A DNA stretch of 43,241 nucleotides, taken from positions 1-43,241 of the forward strand of contig CAMNII010000019.1 of the NCBI GenBank assembly GCA_946540435.1, given 5' to 3'. Shown one piece after another: positions 1 through 7,716 of this stretch. Numbering within the stretch: position 1 is the first letter of the stretch; each line of letters begins with the position of its first letter. A program made the position numbers and the translations under genes. Below the pieces are notes generated by a model. The model had not been told where the DNA came from. It did not search any database and saw only the letters and a list, made by a program, of their open reading frames with translations. Source of the stretch: an uncultured Prevotella sp. (GTDB lineage Bacteria; Bacteroidota; Bacteroidia; Bacteroidales; Bacteroidaceae).

Positions 1-1
1 T

Positions 2-322
2 GTAGATTATAATATTACAGGTAAAGATACAGGTAAAGATACAGGTAAAGATACAGGTAAAGATACAGGTAAAGATACAAAGGCACCTGTTAGACCAGAT
101 ATTTATGTACTTAAACTAATAAATACTGTTGGAGATAAAACTTTAACAGTAAAAGATATGATGGAAAGAATAGGGTTGAAAGGATCTGATAATTTTCGAA
201 ATAAATATTTAAATCCTGCCATTGAAGGTGGTTATATGGCACTACTTTATCCCGAAAATAAAACGAATAAAGGTCAAGCATATTATCTGACGGAATTGGG
301 TAAGCAATTGATTAAGAAATAA
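2..322 (+). CDS. C-terminal part of a winged-helix (AlbA_2/Fic-like) protein, 5' truncated
   Basis: An open frame enters from the left edge and stops with TAA at 320-322; about 106 residues are visible. It begins with five TGKD tetrapeptides. A compact domain follows, with a pattern I guess from memory to be the C-terminal winged helix of AlbA_2/divergent-AAA and Fic-type proteins: TVKDMMERIGLKGSDNF, then NKYLNPAIEGGYM, then QAYYLTELGKQ. Such domains usually follow an ATP-binding or Fic core that would lie upstream of this window. The DNA is much more AT-rich than the genes from 331 onward, which suggests acquired DNA. It ends 8 bp before the next start codon, so the two may be cotranscribed. 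The frame is secure; the family name is tentative. Confidence 0.6.
   Translation, partial: VDYNITGKDTGKDTGKDTGKDTGKDTKAPVRPDIYVLKLINTVGDKTLTVKDMMERIGLKGSDNFRNKYLNPAIEGGYMALLYPENKTNKGQAYYLTELGKQLIKK
17..76 (+). repeat. Five perfect 12-bp tandem repeats, in frame
   Basis: The unit ACAGGTAAAGAT is repeated five times without a mismatch and encodes TGKD x5, as a linker ahead of the winged-helix domain. A 12-bp unit keeps the frame, so copy number can change without breaking the protein. Confidence 0.9.
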
Positions 323-330
323 AGGAACAC

Positions 331-2055
331 ATGTTATCTCTTTTGTCAGTAGAAAACTTGATTTCCGGACTTGCCGGTGTCATCGTATCACTGGTGACCT
401 ATAAGTTCGGCTTCCTGGGCAAGAAGGAATGGTTTGGTAATGACTGCTCGGTGTGGGTGGGCGTCCTGTCCTTACTGGCTGTCATCGTCTTGCTCTACTT
501 CGGGCTTTATGGGTATATTCCATGTGTCCTGCTTATACCCGGGGCTACGGTCGTGGTGAGGTGGTATTGGCTCGGTAAACGGAAGAAGGAACTGCTGAAG
601 TCGAAGGATGCCTTAGATAATGACATCAAGCGTTACGAGTATTATGAGTGGCTGAGCAAGAAGGACCTGTTCCGATGGGAGGTGAAGAGATTCCTGCTGC
701 CCGCAATGAATATCCTGTTTGAGATTGGGACTATTCGCAAGCTTGATGAGGAACTGGATCGTCTCGACAGCTATAAAGACTGGTATGAATGGAAGAGGTT
801 GAAGTCGTACGTGCTTTGGAACAAGCATGAATACAGGGAGGTGATAGACCTTATGAAGTCGTACGAAAACGACAAACATCTCACCGACGGAGAACGGGCG
901 CGAACAACCATCAACCTTTTCGGAGCCTACAGGAACCTGGAAGACCAAGAGGGCATAAGACTATACATCAAGAAGCTGGAAGACCTGATATACGTGAAGA
1001 AGAGCTATTGGGTGGAGGCGTTCGACGACTTGATGTATTACTATGACGAGCAGGGTGACCAGGAGAACGCTGACCGGCTGGCAGCTATTATCAAGGGGCT
1101 GAACCTCAAAGATTTTCATCAGCTTCTGGAAGTCTATGATGTCCTGTATTTTTACAACCGCCGCCATGGGAAGACGCAGGCTAACAGGGAACTGCTTGAC
1201 ATGATGGTCGAGAAGAGCAGCATGATGACGGACAAAGAGCGAAAGATGATATTTGAGGTAAGGCTGCTGAAACTATATTTTGAAAATGATTACGGATGGA
1301 AAGAGTATAGCATCAAGCTGTATAACGACGCAGACAGGTTCCTGAACTATTCGTGCAGGGTGGCCTTCGAATACCTCAGGGCGGTGAACATGGTGGTGCA
1401 GGACAGCAGACTTCATATCCTCGGTCCTGGGGTGGGCATCATGGCACTCTATGACAAGATACTGAAGAGAATCGGAGGGTATGTGGAGGCGTTTGACAAA
1501 GAACTGATAGAACTGCCTGACGATTTCCTGTACAGGAAAAAAGAGATGCTTATGCTAAAGGTGGAATACCTGAAGGCAAAGGCTAATGAGCAGATGGATT
1601 TCAAAACCTTCGTCAAGGACATGCGCAATACCATACATAAAATCATCGCATTGTGTGAGAAGAAAGGTGACGAGCGAGAGAAGGTGCATTTCCTGATGGT
1701 GCTCGCTGACGAGATGGTGGCGTTCAAAGATGATGTGCTCGCCGTCAAGAACGGGAAGCCCCTGACACCCCAAGAGCAGGAGGCTGTCGGCAACCTGAGC
1801 GATGAGGACATGGATGTGGCAGAACGGGAGGCTATAGAGTGCGTTCAGGAGATGGACCAGATATTGAAAAAGCATCATTATGAGCGGACAATGGCCTATA
1901 ATATCTTCTATGCGGCCTACCTGAACATGAAGCTGAATAACATGGGGATGGCCAGGGAGATGATGGCACGCTTCCACGATACAGGTGTGGATATCAGACA
2001 CTATACACTGGGTGTGCAGAGATTATACGATGAGGTCGTTGAAGCATTGGCGTAG
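331..2055 (+). CDS. Membrane-anchored helical (TPR-like) protein, function unknown
   Basis: 574 residues starting at ATG 331 behind AAAGGAAC. Hydrophobic stretches at about residues 8-30 and 42-78 would anchor the N terminus in the inner membrane. The rest is long, charged and helical, with repeated Tyr/Leu/Trp spacing like degenerate TPR or SEL1-like helices (for example around YEWKRLKSYVLW and the final 80 residues). I see no catalytic motif and do not recognise the family. Base composition is closer to the downstream genes than to the AT-rich gene before it. The 8-bp gap to the upstream frame suggests a two-gene accessory unit. A membrane-tethered protein-interaction scaffold is the most that can be inferred. 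Confidence 0.75.
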   Translation: MLSLLSVENLISGLAGVIVSLVTYKFGFLGKKEWFGNDCSVWVGVLSLLAVIVLLYFGLYGYIPCVLLIPGATVVVRWYWLGKRKKELLKSKDALDNDIKRYEYYEWLSKKDLFRWEVKRFLLPAMNILFEIGTIRKLDEELDRLDSYKDWYEWKRLKSYVLWNKHEYREVIDLMKSYENDKHLTDGERARTTINLFGAYRNLEDQEGIRLYIKKLEDLIYVKKSYWVEAFDDLMYYYDEQGDQENADRLAAIIKGLNLKDFHQLLEVYDVLYFYNRRHGKTQANRELLDMMVEKSSMMTDKERKMIFEVRLLKLYFENDYGWKEYSIKLYNDADRFLNYSCRVAFEYLRAVNMVVQDSRLHILGPGVGIMALYDKILKRIGGYVEAFDKELIELPDDFLYRKKEMLMLKVEYLKAKANEQMDFKTFVKDMRNTIHKIIALCEKKGDEREKVHFLMVLADEMVAFKDDVLAVKNGKPLTPQEQEAVGNLSDEDMDVAEREAIECVQEMDQILKKHHYERTMAYNIFYAAYLNMKLNNMGMAREMMARFHDTGVDIRHYTLGVQRLYDEVVEALA

Positions 2056-2166
2056 GCGAGTATGATGGTGAACTGTTGCTGTCTGCTGGTGGCTGCGCGA
2101 AAGAATTACGAACGGAACATTTAGAGTTACAAAAATATAAGTATAACGAAATAAATTAAAAGACGT

Positions 2167-3246
2167 ATGAAAAAAGCATTAATTACCGGTATTACGGGTC
2201 AGGACGGATCGTTCCTGGCGGAGTTTCTGATTGAGAAGGGTTATGAGGTGCATGGCATCCTGAGACGCTCGTCGTCGTTCAACACGGGGCGCATCGAGCA
2301 CCTGTATCTGGACGAGTGGGTACGCGACATGAAGAAGAAACGCCTGGTGAACCTCCACTGGGGCGACATGACGGACTCGTCGAGTCTTATCCGCATCATC
2401 AGCGAAATAAAGCCGGATGAAATCTATAACCTGGCGGCACAGAGCCACGTGAAGGTATCGTTCGACGTGCCGGAGTTCACGGCGGATGCCGATGCCATGG
2501 GTGTGCTGCGCCTGCTGGAGGCCGTGCGCATCGCAGGGCTGGCAGACACATGCCGCATATACCAGGCTTCTACCTCCGAGCTCTATGGACTGGTGCAGGA
2601 GGTGCCACAGAAGGAGACGACGCCGTTCTATCCCCGCAGCCCGTATGGCGTGGCGAAACTCTATGGCTTCTGGATCATGAAGAACTACCGCGAGAGCTAC
2701 GGGATGTACTGCTGCAACGGCATCCTGTTCAACCACGAGAGTGAGCGCCGCGGCGAGACGTTCGTCACGCGTAAGATTACCCTCGCTGCCGCACGTATCG
2801 CACAGGGCTACCAGGACAAGCTGTATCTGGGTAACCTGAATTCTCTCCGTGACTGGGGCTATGCCAAGGACTATGTGGAGTGTATGTGGCTCATCCTGCA
2901 GCAGGAGAAGCCGGAGGACTTCGTCATCGCCACCGGCCAGTACCATACCGTGCGCGAGTTCTGTACGCTGGCCTTCAAGGAGGTGGGTATCGAGCTCCGC
3001 TGGGAAGGAGAAGGGGTGAATGAGAAGGGTATTGACGTGAAGACAGGCAAGGTGCTCGTCGAGGTTGACCCGAAATACTTCCGTCCGGCAGAGGTGGACC
3101 AGCTGCTTGGCGATCCCTCCAAGGCTAAGCGTGTGCTGGGCTGGAATCCGCAGAAGACGAGCTTCGAGGAGCTGGTACACATCATGGTCGCTCACGACAT
3201 GCAGAAGGTTAAGAAACTTTATTTAAGAGAACATCTTAATGATTAA
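2167..3246 (+). CDS. gmd: GDP-mannose 4,6-dehydratase
   Basis: 359 residues. Converts GDP-D-mannose to GDP-4-keto-6-deoxy-D-mannose, the first step to GDP-L-fucose, in the cytoplasm. It is a full-length short-chain dehydrogenase of the extended family: NAD(P)-binding TGITGQDG at residues 7-14, the STSE segment at about 135-138 with the catalytic Thr and Glu, and Tyr160-x3-Lys164 in SPYGVAK. The [17 protein letters not shown] block is characteristic of Gmd. The start ATG 2167 gives the expected [13 protein letters not shown] terminus. Downstream lies fcl, the next enzyme, separated only by a PDDEXK_3 gene. No TAnnTTTG element is evident in the 110 bp upstream, so the promoter is not located. 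Confidence 0.97.
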   Translation: MKKALITGITGQDGSFLAEFLIEKGYEVHGILRRSSSFNTGRIEHLYLDEWVRDMKKKRLVNLHWGDMTDSSSLIRIISEIKPDEIYNLAAQSHVKVSFDVPEFTADADAMGVLRLLEAVRIAGLADTCRIYQASTSELYGLVQEVPQKETTPFYPRSPYGVAKLYGFWIMKNYRESYGMYCCNGILFNHESERRGETFVTRKITLAAARIAQGYQDKLYLGNLNSLRDWGYAKDYVECMWLILQQEKPEDFVIATGQYHTVREFCTLAFKEVGIELRWEGEGVNEKGIDVKTGKVLVEVDPKYFRPAEVDQLLGDPSKAKRVLGWNPQKTSFEELVHIMVAHDMQKVKKLYLREHLND

Positions 3247-3294
3247 TAAGTTCAAGAATTAGAGTTTTTTTTCCTCTGTAATACATATTCTGCT

Positions 3295-3699
3295 ATGGCT
3301 TATCTCTATCAAGAATTGAGTAGTAAACTACTTGGAATTGCGATGCAACTGCATCGGGAGATGGGCTGTGGATTCAAGGAAAAAGTCTATCAGGATGCTT
3401 TCGAGGTGTTGCTTGAAGAAGCGGGCATTAAATATGAGAGAGAAAAGCATATAGATGTTGTGTTTCATGGTGTGAAATTGGAACATGACTTTTTCTATGA
3501 CTTCTTGATTGATGATAAGATTGGCGTTGAACTGAAAGCCGTATCTGAGATATATGGTGAGTTCGAAGCACAGATTATCAACTACCTGCATGTTAGTAAC
3601 CATAAACTTGGTCTCCTCTTGAATTTCGGCACTACTAGTCTTGAATATAAGTGGTATCCGAATGAGTGGCACCATCGAACATCAGCATCAATTGGATAA
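3295..3699 (+). CDS. GxxExxY protein (PDDEXK_3 nuclease-like), copy 1
   Basis: 134 residues. The family signature is present as GCGFKEKVYQDAF, followed by YEREK, an Asp in FFYDFLIDD, and VELKAV, which supplies the E-x-K of a PD-(D/E)XK core; AQIINYL and LGLLLNF complete the family pattern. The family is placed in the PD-(D/E)XK nuclease superfamily, but activity has not generally been shown. The gene sits between gmd and fcl, two enzymes of one pathway, in a spot that needs no extra gene. AT-rich TCAAGAATTAGAG-type repeats lie on both sides. A second family member occurs at 7313-7690 in the same pathway cluster. Insertion as a selfish or repeat-linked gene is inferred. Confidence 0.85.
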   Translation: MAYLYQELSSKLLGIAMQLHREMGCGFKEKVYQDAFEVLLEEAGIKYEREKHIDVVFHGVKLEHDFFYDFLIDDKIGVELKAVSEIYGEFEAQIINYLHVSNHKLGLLLNFGTTSLEYKWYPNEWHHRTSASIG

Positions 3700-3785
3700 T
3701 TCTCTAATTCGAGTTATTATCAAGAATTTGGGAATTAGAGAATTGGCTGCGCAATCAAATAATTCTTAAATTCTCAAATTCTTGA
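3698..3785 (+). repeat. Two overlapping inverted repeats between copy 1 and fcl
   Basis: AATTCTCTAATTC at 3698-3710, overlapping the stop codon, pairs perfectly with 3732-3744. The segment 3720-3744 can instead pair with 3761-3785 (22 of 25 positions). The two hairpins share the 3732-3744 arm, so they are mutually exclusive in RNA. The second arm ends 14 bp before the fcl start codon. Confidence 0.75.
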
Positions 3786-3799
3786 TAAAAAAAGGTCTT

Positions 3800-4741
3800 A
3801 TGGAACAGAATAGTAAAATATATGTGGCTGGCCACCGGGGAATGGTGGGCAGCGCGATAGTCAGGGAACTGCAGAGACAAGGATATAACAATATCATCAC
3901 CCGTACGCATAAGGAACTGGACCTGACACGGCAGGATGCCGTGGAGGCCTTCTTCGAGGCGGAGAAGCCGGAGTATGTCTTCCTCGCCGCGGCAAAGGTG
4001 GGTGGCATCATCGCCAACCAGAGTGCGCTGGCTGACTTCATGTACGAGAATATGATCCTGGAGATGAACGTCATCCATGCGGCATGGAAGAATGGCTGCA
4101 AGAAGCTGGAATTCCTGGGCTCGTCGTGTATCTACCCACGTCTGGCTCCGCAGCCCATGCCCGAGAGCTGCCTGCTGACGGGTGCCCTGGAGAAGACCAA
4201 CGAGGCGTATGCCCTGGCGAAGATCAGCGGGCTGAAGTATTGCGAGTTCCTCAACCGCCAGTATGGCACAGACTATATCAGCGTGATGCCCACGAACCTG
4301 TATGGGCCGAACGACAACTATCATCCCGAGCACTCGCATGTGCTGCCGGCATTGATACGCCGGTTCCACGAGGCGAAGGAGGCTGGACTCCAGAGCGTGA
4401 CATGCTGGGGAGACGGGAGTCCGCTACGTGAGTTCCTGTATGTGGACGACCTGGCGAACCTCTGCGTGTTCCTGATGAATAACTACAGCGGCAACGAGAC
4501 GGTGAATGCCGGTACGGGCAAGGAGCTGACGATAAAGGCCCTGACGGAGCTGGTGGCGAAGGTGGTTGGCTATACCGGTCGCATCGAGTGGGACACCACC
4601 CGTCCCAACGGCACCCCCCGCAAGTTGCTGGATGTCTCGAAGGCTACGAAGCTGGGCTGGACGTATAAGACGGAGCTAGAGGATGGCATCCGCCTGGCTT
4701 ATGAGGACTTCCTCAATAATCCGATGCGGGCGGAGCGATAG
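3800..4741 (+). CDS. fcl: GDP-L-fucose synthase (epimerase/reductase)
   Basis: 313 residues from ATG 3800 behind AAAAAAAGG; an in-frame TTG at 3782 is less likely because it lies inside a hairpin arm and adds residues outside the family N terminus. The enzyme epimerises and reduces GDP-4-keto-6-deoxymannose to GDP-L-fucose with NADPH. Visible hallmarks: nucleotide-binding GHRGMVG at 11-17, GSSCIYP at about 107-113, and catalytic Tyr137-x3-Lys141 in YALAK. Length is normal. With gmd it makes the activated fucose donor for capsule, LPS or protein glycans. It ends at the edge of a repeat block and no terminator hairpin with a T run is seen directly after it. Confidence 0.97.
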   Translation: MEQNSKIYVAGHRGMVGSAIVRELQRQGYNNIITRTHKELDLTRQDAVEAFFEAEKPEYVFLAAAKVGGIIANQSALADFMYENMILEMNVIHAAWKNGCKKLEFLGSSCIYPRLAPQPMPESCLLTGALEKTNEAYALAKISGLKYCEFLNRQYGTDYISVMPTNLYGPNDNYHPEHSHVLPALIRRFHEAKEAGLQSVTCWGDGSPLREFLYVDDLANLCVFLMNNYSGNETVNAGTGKELTIKALTELVAKVVGYTGRIEWDTTRPNGTPRKLLDVSKATKLGWTYKTELEDGIRLAYEDFLNNPMRAER

Positions 4742-4764
4742 CATTATGCCCTGTGCTTACATCC

Positions 4765-4942
4765 TTGAATGATTTGACTTCGTCTTCCTCCTCCTTGCAG
4801 GGCAAAGCTCAAACGAGTTTGAGTTCCTCGAACTCTGTCGCGACTCGGCATAGCTCAAGCGAGCTTGGCTCTGCCCTCGCTGCTCCATCGCTTGGCTCTG
4901 CGCCTGCTTTGTTCGTCGGTTCTACGCGCAGCGTATCGATAT
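4765..4942 (+). repeat. 178-bp intergenic repeat, copy 1
   Basis: First of three copies in the 990-bp gene-free stretch after fcl. The unit is made of small inverted repeats: CTCAAAC-GA-GTTTGAG, GAGTTC-CTC-GAACTC, CAAGC-GA-GCTTG and TACGC-GCA-GCGTA. All frames across it are open because of its composition; nothing suggests translation. It continues into a segment with a TTGCTC-TTC-GAGCAA hairpin (4949-4963) and an A/T-rich tail that returns after copy 3's neighbour at 5402. Confidence 0.9.
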
Positions 4943-5029
4943 ACAGGATTGCTCTTCGAGCAAGAAATCTTTGGAAAATCTTTTGAAAATCTGAGAAAAT
5001 ATTTTTTTGACTGATTTTGAAATAGATTT

Positions 5030-5207
5030 TTGAATGATTTGACTTCGTCTTCCTCCTCCTTGCAGGGCAAAGCTCAAACGAGTTTGAGTTCCTCGAACTC
5101 TGTCGCGACTCGGCATAGCTCAAGCGAGCTTGGCTCTGCCCTCGCTGCTCCATCGCTTGGCTCTGCGCCTGCTTCGTTCGTCGGTTCTACGCGCAGCGTA
5201 TCGATAT
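5030..5207 (+). repeat. 178-bp intergenic repeat, copy 2
   Basis: Same unit as 4765-4942; the one difference I found is C for T in GCTTCGTTCG. It is followed by hairpin TTGGCC-TGC-GGCCAA (5215-5229), at the position where copy 1 has TTGCTC-TTC-GAGCAA. Confidence 0.9.
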
Positions 5208-5287
5208 GTTTGGATTGGCCTGCGGCCAAGAAATCCTATGATAATCTTTGGAAAATCTGAGAAAATCTTTTTATGACAGATTATATA

Positions 5288-5460
5288 ACATCGAAAGAAA
5301 CGAAAAATACGAATATTTCTATGATGCCCCCGGCATCATCTCCGATTTTTGAAAAGATTTTTAATAGATTTCTGCGCGTAGCGCATCATAAGACCAATAG
5401 ATTGCTCTTCGAGCAAGAAATCTTTGGGAAATCTTTTGAAAATCTGAGAAAATAGTTTTT
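5288..5460 (-). repeat. Hairpin repeat element, minus orientation
   Basis: Starts with the 19-nt core (AACATCGAAAGAAACGAAA on the plus strand, 5288-5306). Then come an 8-bp stem with 3-nt loop, ATGATGCC-CCC-GGCATCAT (5321-5339), a T-rich tract, TGCGC-GTA-GCGCA (5373-5385), and TTGCTC-TTC-GAGCAA (5402-5416). The same series occurs in plus orientation near 9.0-9.5 and 13.1-13.8 kb. Confidence 0.8.
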
Positions 5461-5483
5461 TTGACTGATTTTGAGGTAGATTT

Positions 5484-5661
5484 TTGAATGATTTGACTTC
5501 GTCTTCCTCCTCCTTGCAGGGCAAAGCTCAAACGAGTTTGAGTTCCTCGAACTCTGTCGCGACTCGGCATAGCTCAAGCGAGCTTGGCTCTGCCCTCGCT
5601 GCTCCATCGCTTGGCTCTGCGCCTGCTTTGTTCGTCGGTTCTACGCGCAGCGTATCGATAT
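5484..5661 (+). repeat. 178-bp intergenic repeat, copy 3
   Basis: Matches copy 1 throughout by eye, including the following TACAGGATTGCTC, which then diverges (TTGCTCCATGGCAA). It ends about 70 bp before the next gene. Confidence 0.9.
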
Positions 5662-5717
5662 ACAGGATTGCTCCATGGCAATAAATCCGTGGAATCAGCG
5701 TTATTAGTGTAAAAATA

Positions 5718-5734
5718 ATATCTTCGGAAGATAT
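5718..5734 (+). promoter_or_regulatory. Hairpin overlapping the start codon of the kinase fusion gene
   Basis: ATATCTT-CGG-AAGATAT, a 7-bp stem with a 3-nt loop; its last two bases are the AT of the start codon at 5733. No strong Shine-Dalgarno is present other than GGAAG inside this hairpin, so folding would hide both. Regulation is inferred. Confidence 0.5.
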
Positions 5735-6938
5735 GGCGAAAAAAGTATTTGTTAGCGGGTGCTATGACCTGCTGCACTCCGGACATGTGGAGTTTTTCCG
5801 GCAGGCATCGCAGTATGGCGACCTGTATGTCGGCATCGGTTCGGATGCGACGGTTCTTCATTACAAGAACCACAAGACTCTATATCCAGAGCAGGAGCGC
5901 CTGTTCATGGTGAAGAGCATCCGTTATGTGAAGGATGCATTCATCAACCAGGGCTCAGGCGTGATGGACTTCATCCCCACCGTCGAGGCACTGAAGCCTG
6001 ACGTGTTCGTGGTCAATGCTGACGGCAGCAACGAAGAGAAACGGCGGTTCTGCGAGGAGCGTGGCATCGAGTATGTGGTGCTGCAGCGTACACCGGCAGA
6101 AGGCCTGACAGCGCGCTCGTCAACCGACCTCAAGGCAGAGACATGCCGCATCCCCACACGTCTGGATCTGGCGGGCACATGGATCGACCAGCCCTATGTG
6201 TCGTACCTGGCACCGGGGTGGGCCATCACCATCTCCCTCGAGCCTACCTTCGAGGTGCGCGACCGCTGTGGCCTGTCGACATCGACACGGAAGGTCATCC
6301 AGAAGATATGGCCCATCAAGCTGCCGGATATGGAACCGGAGATGCTGGCGAAGCTGGTGTTCTGCTTCGAGAACGACCCGGAGCGGAGCGATGGCATCAT
6401 CAGCGGTGCACAGGATGCGATAGGCATCTGTGTGCCTGGCCTCTGCCGCCATTACTACAACAACCGCTTCTGGCCGGAGAAGATAGAGATCTGTAGGGAC
6501 GAGGCCGTGCTCTCGTGGCTCGAGACCCACCTCGTGCTGATACCCCTGCATCCCCGCAAGCCCGGCTGCACGGTGGTGGCAGGGAAGGATATCACGGAGG
6601 ATAAGGTGAACGACCTTGCCGACGCTGCCGACGACTGCTGGAAGGCTATCCTGGCCTGCGACCTGGAACGGTTCGCCGCTGCCTACCGCGCCTCTTTTGC
6701 CGCACAGGTGGCGATGTTCCCCGCCATGGTGGATCCCGTCATGAGTGGTGAGGAAGAGGCACGTCCGGAGAATTCCATCCAGCCGTATATCGACAAGTGG
6801 TCGGCTGTTCCCGGTGTGCTGGCATGGAAGATGCCGGGTGCCGGTGGTGGCGGCTATCTGGCCTGTGTCGTGACTGATGCCACGTCATTCTGTGAAGAGC
6901 ATGGTGAAGCGATACCACTGACAATCCGGCGCTCATGA
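5733..6938 (+). CDS. Cytidylyltransferase-GHMP sugar kinase fusion protein
   Basis: 401 residues in two parts. Residues 1-135 are a nucleotidyltransferase: GCYDLLHSGH at 9-18 carries the HxGH motif, and RSSTDLK near 128-134 replaces the usual ISTT-type motif. Residues 139-395 are a GHMP-type kinase: RIPTRLDLAGTW (139-150), GLSTSTR (180-186) as a short counterpart of the ATP loop, SGAQDAIG (224-231), and glycine-rich KMPGAGGGGY (366-375). The kinase would phosphorylate a sugar at C1 and the other part would transfer a nucleotide, but the substrate cannot be read from sequence. Position between fcl and a fucose/rhamnose-type mutarotase suggests a deoxysugar or heptose. It is not the about 950-residue bifunctional Fkp of Bacteroides. 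Confidence 0.85.
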   Translation: MAKKVFVSGCYDLLHSGHVEFFRQASQYGDLYVGIGSDATVLHYKNHKTLYPEQERLFMVKSIRYVKDAFINQGSGVMDFIPTVEALKPDVFVVNADGSNEEKRRFCEERGIEYVVLQRTPAEGLTARSSTDLKAETCRIPTRLDLAGTWIDQPYVSYLAPGWAITISLEPTFEVRDRCGLSTSTRKVIQKIWPIKLPDMEPEMLAKLVFCFENDPERSDGIISGAQDAIGICVPGLCRHYYNNRFWPEKIEICRDEAVLSWLETHLVLIPLHPRKPGCTVVAGKDITEDKVNDLADAADDCWKAILACDLERFAAAYRASFAAQVAMFPAMVDPVMSGEEEARPENSIQPYIDKWSAVPGVLAWKMPGAGGGGYLACVVTDATSFCEEHGEAIPLTIRRS

Positions 6939-6945
6939 TTTTACC

Positions 6946-7312
6946 CTAACGGGAATTGATTTTTAACATCTAAAGGCACGAAAGAAACGAAAAGGAATTA
7001 GACTATTTCGATGTGGAAAGATTAACATCTAAAGATGCGGAAGGAACGAAAAGGAAATTAGATTATTTCGTTTATTTCGATGTGGAAAGATTAACATCTA
7101 AAGACACGGAAGGAACGAAAGGGATTAGATTATTTCGTTTATTTCGATGTAGAAAGATTAACATCTAAAGATGCGGAAGGAACGAAAAGGAATTAGATTA
7201 TTTCGTTTATTTCGATGTGGAAAGATTAACATCTAAAGATGCGGAAGAAACGAAAGGGAATTAGATTATTTCGATGTGGAAAATTAAACATCTAAAGATG
7301 CGGAAGGAACAG
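6946..7312 (+). repeat. Tandem array, left block
   Basis: Begins with a 31-bp sequence (6946-6976) repeated perfectly at 7717-7747. Units start with AACATC at 6965, 7024, 7093, 7160, 7228 and 7287, spaced 59, 69, 67, 68 and 59 bp. The unit runs AACATCTAAAGATGCGGAAG, then GAACGAAAAGG, ATTAGATTATTTCG, TTTATTTCGATGTGGAAAG. Short units lack TTTATTTCG. The last unit flows directly into the start of the PDDEXK_3 gene, supplying its GGAAGGAAC ribosome-binding sequence. Confidence 0.9.
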
Positions 7313-7690
7313 ATGAAACAATTGCTATATCCAGAGGAATCTTATAAGATTATAGGTGCAATCTATGAGGTTCATAAAGAGTTAGGCCCAGGCCTGTTGG
7401 AGAAAGTGTACCAAGAGGCGCTGGAAAAGGAGTTAAAACTTCAGGGTATTCCTTTTGAACGTGAAAAAAACTTCACCATAATGTATAAAGGTGAAGCACT
7501 TGAGCAGAAGTATACAGCAGACTTTGTTTGCTACGGCAAGATAGTAGTAGAATTAAAAGCTGTTGATGAACTTCTTCCAGTTCACACCGCTCAGGTTATC
7601 AATTACCTTTCTATCACAGGATACAAACTTGGCTTGTTGGTGAACTTCAATGCGGAGAGTGTGCGGCCGGAAAGAATTGTTCGATATTAG
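7313..7690 (+). CDS. GxxExxY protein (PDDEXK_3 nuclease-like), copy 2
   Basis: 125 residues from ATG 7313; an in-frame ATG at 7274 lies within the repeat unit, so the later start is preferred. Signature: GPGLLEKVYQEAL, FEREK, an Asp in TADFVCYGK and VELKAVDE giving D...E-x-K, then AQVINYL and LGLLVNF. It is clearly related to copy 1 at 3295 (shared EKVYQ, EREK, VELKAV, INYL and LGLL blocks). It is embedded in a tandem array: repeat units run into its start codon, and 26 bp after its stop a 31-bp copy of the array's left boundary follows. The ribosome-binding site is derived from a repeat unit. This is strong evidence that gene and array moved or amplified together; mechanism unknown. Confidence 0.85.
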   Translation: MKQLLYPEESYKIIGAIYEVHKELGPGLLEKVYQEALEKELKLQGIPFEREKNFTIMYKGEALEQKYTADFVCYGKIVVELKAVDELLPVHTAQVINYLSITGYKLGLLVNFNAESVRPERIVRY

Positions 7691-7716
7691 CATCTCAAGA
7701 ATAATAATATAAACCT

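Noticed and set aside
2179..3195. 338-codon frame antisense to gmd
   Set aside because: A GC-rich shadow frame of a well-identified gene, with no family resemblance.
4753..5684. Open frames of 60-76 codons in the 178-bp repeats (MNDLTSSSSSLQGKAQT type) and on the other strand
   Set aside because: They repeat only because the DNA repeats, occur in several frames at once, and have no ribosome-binding site. Treated as non-coding.
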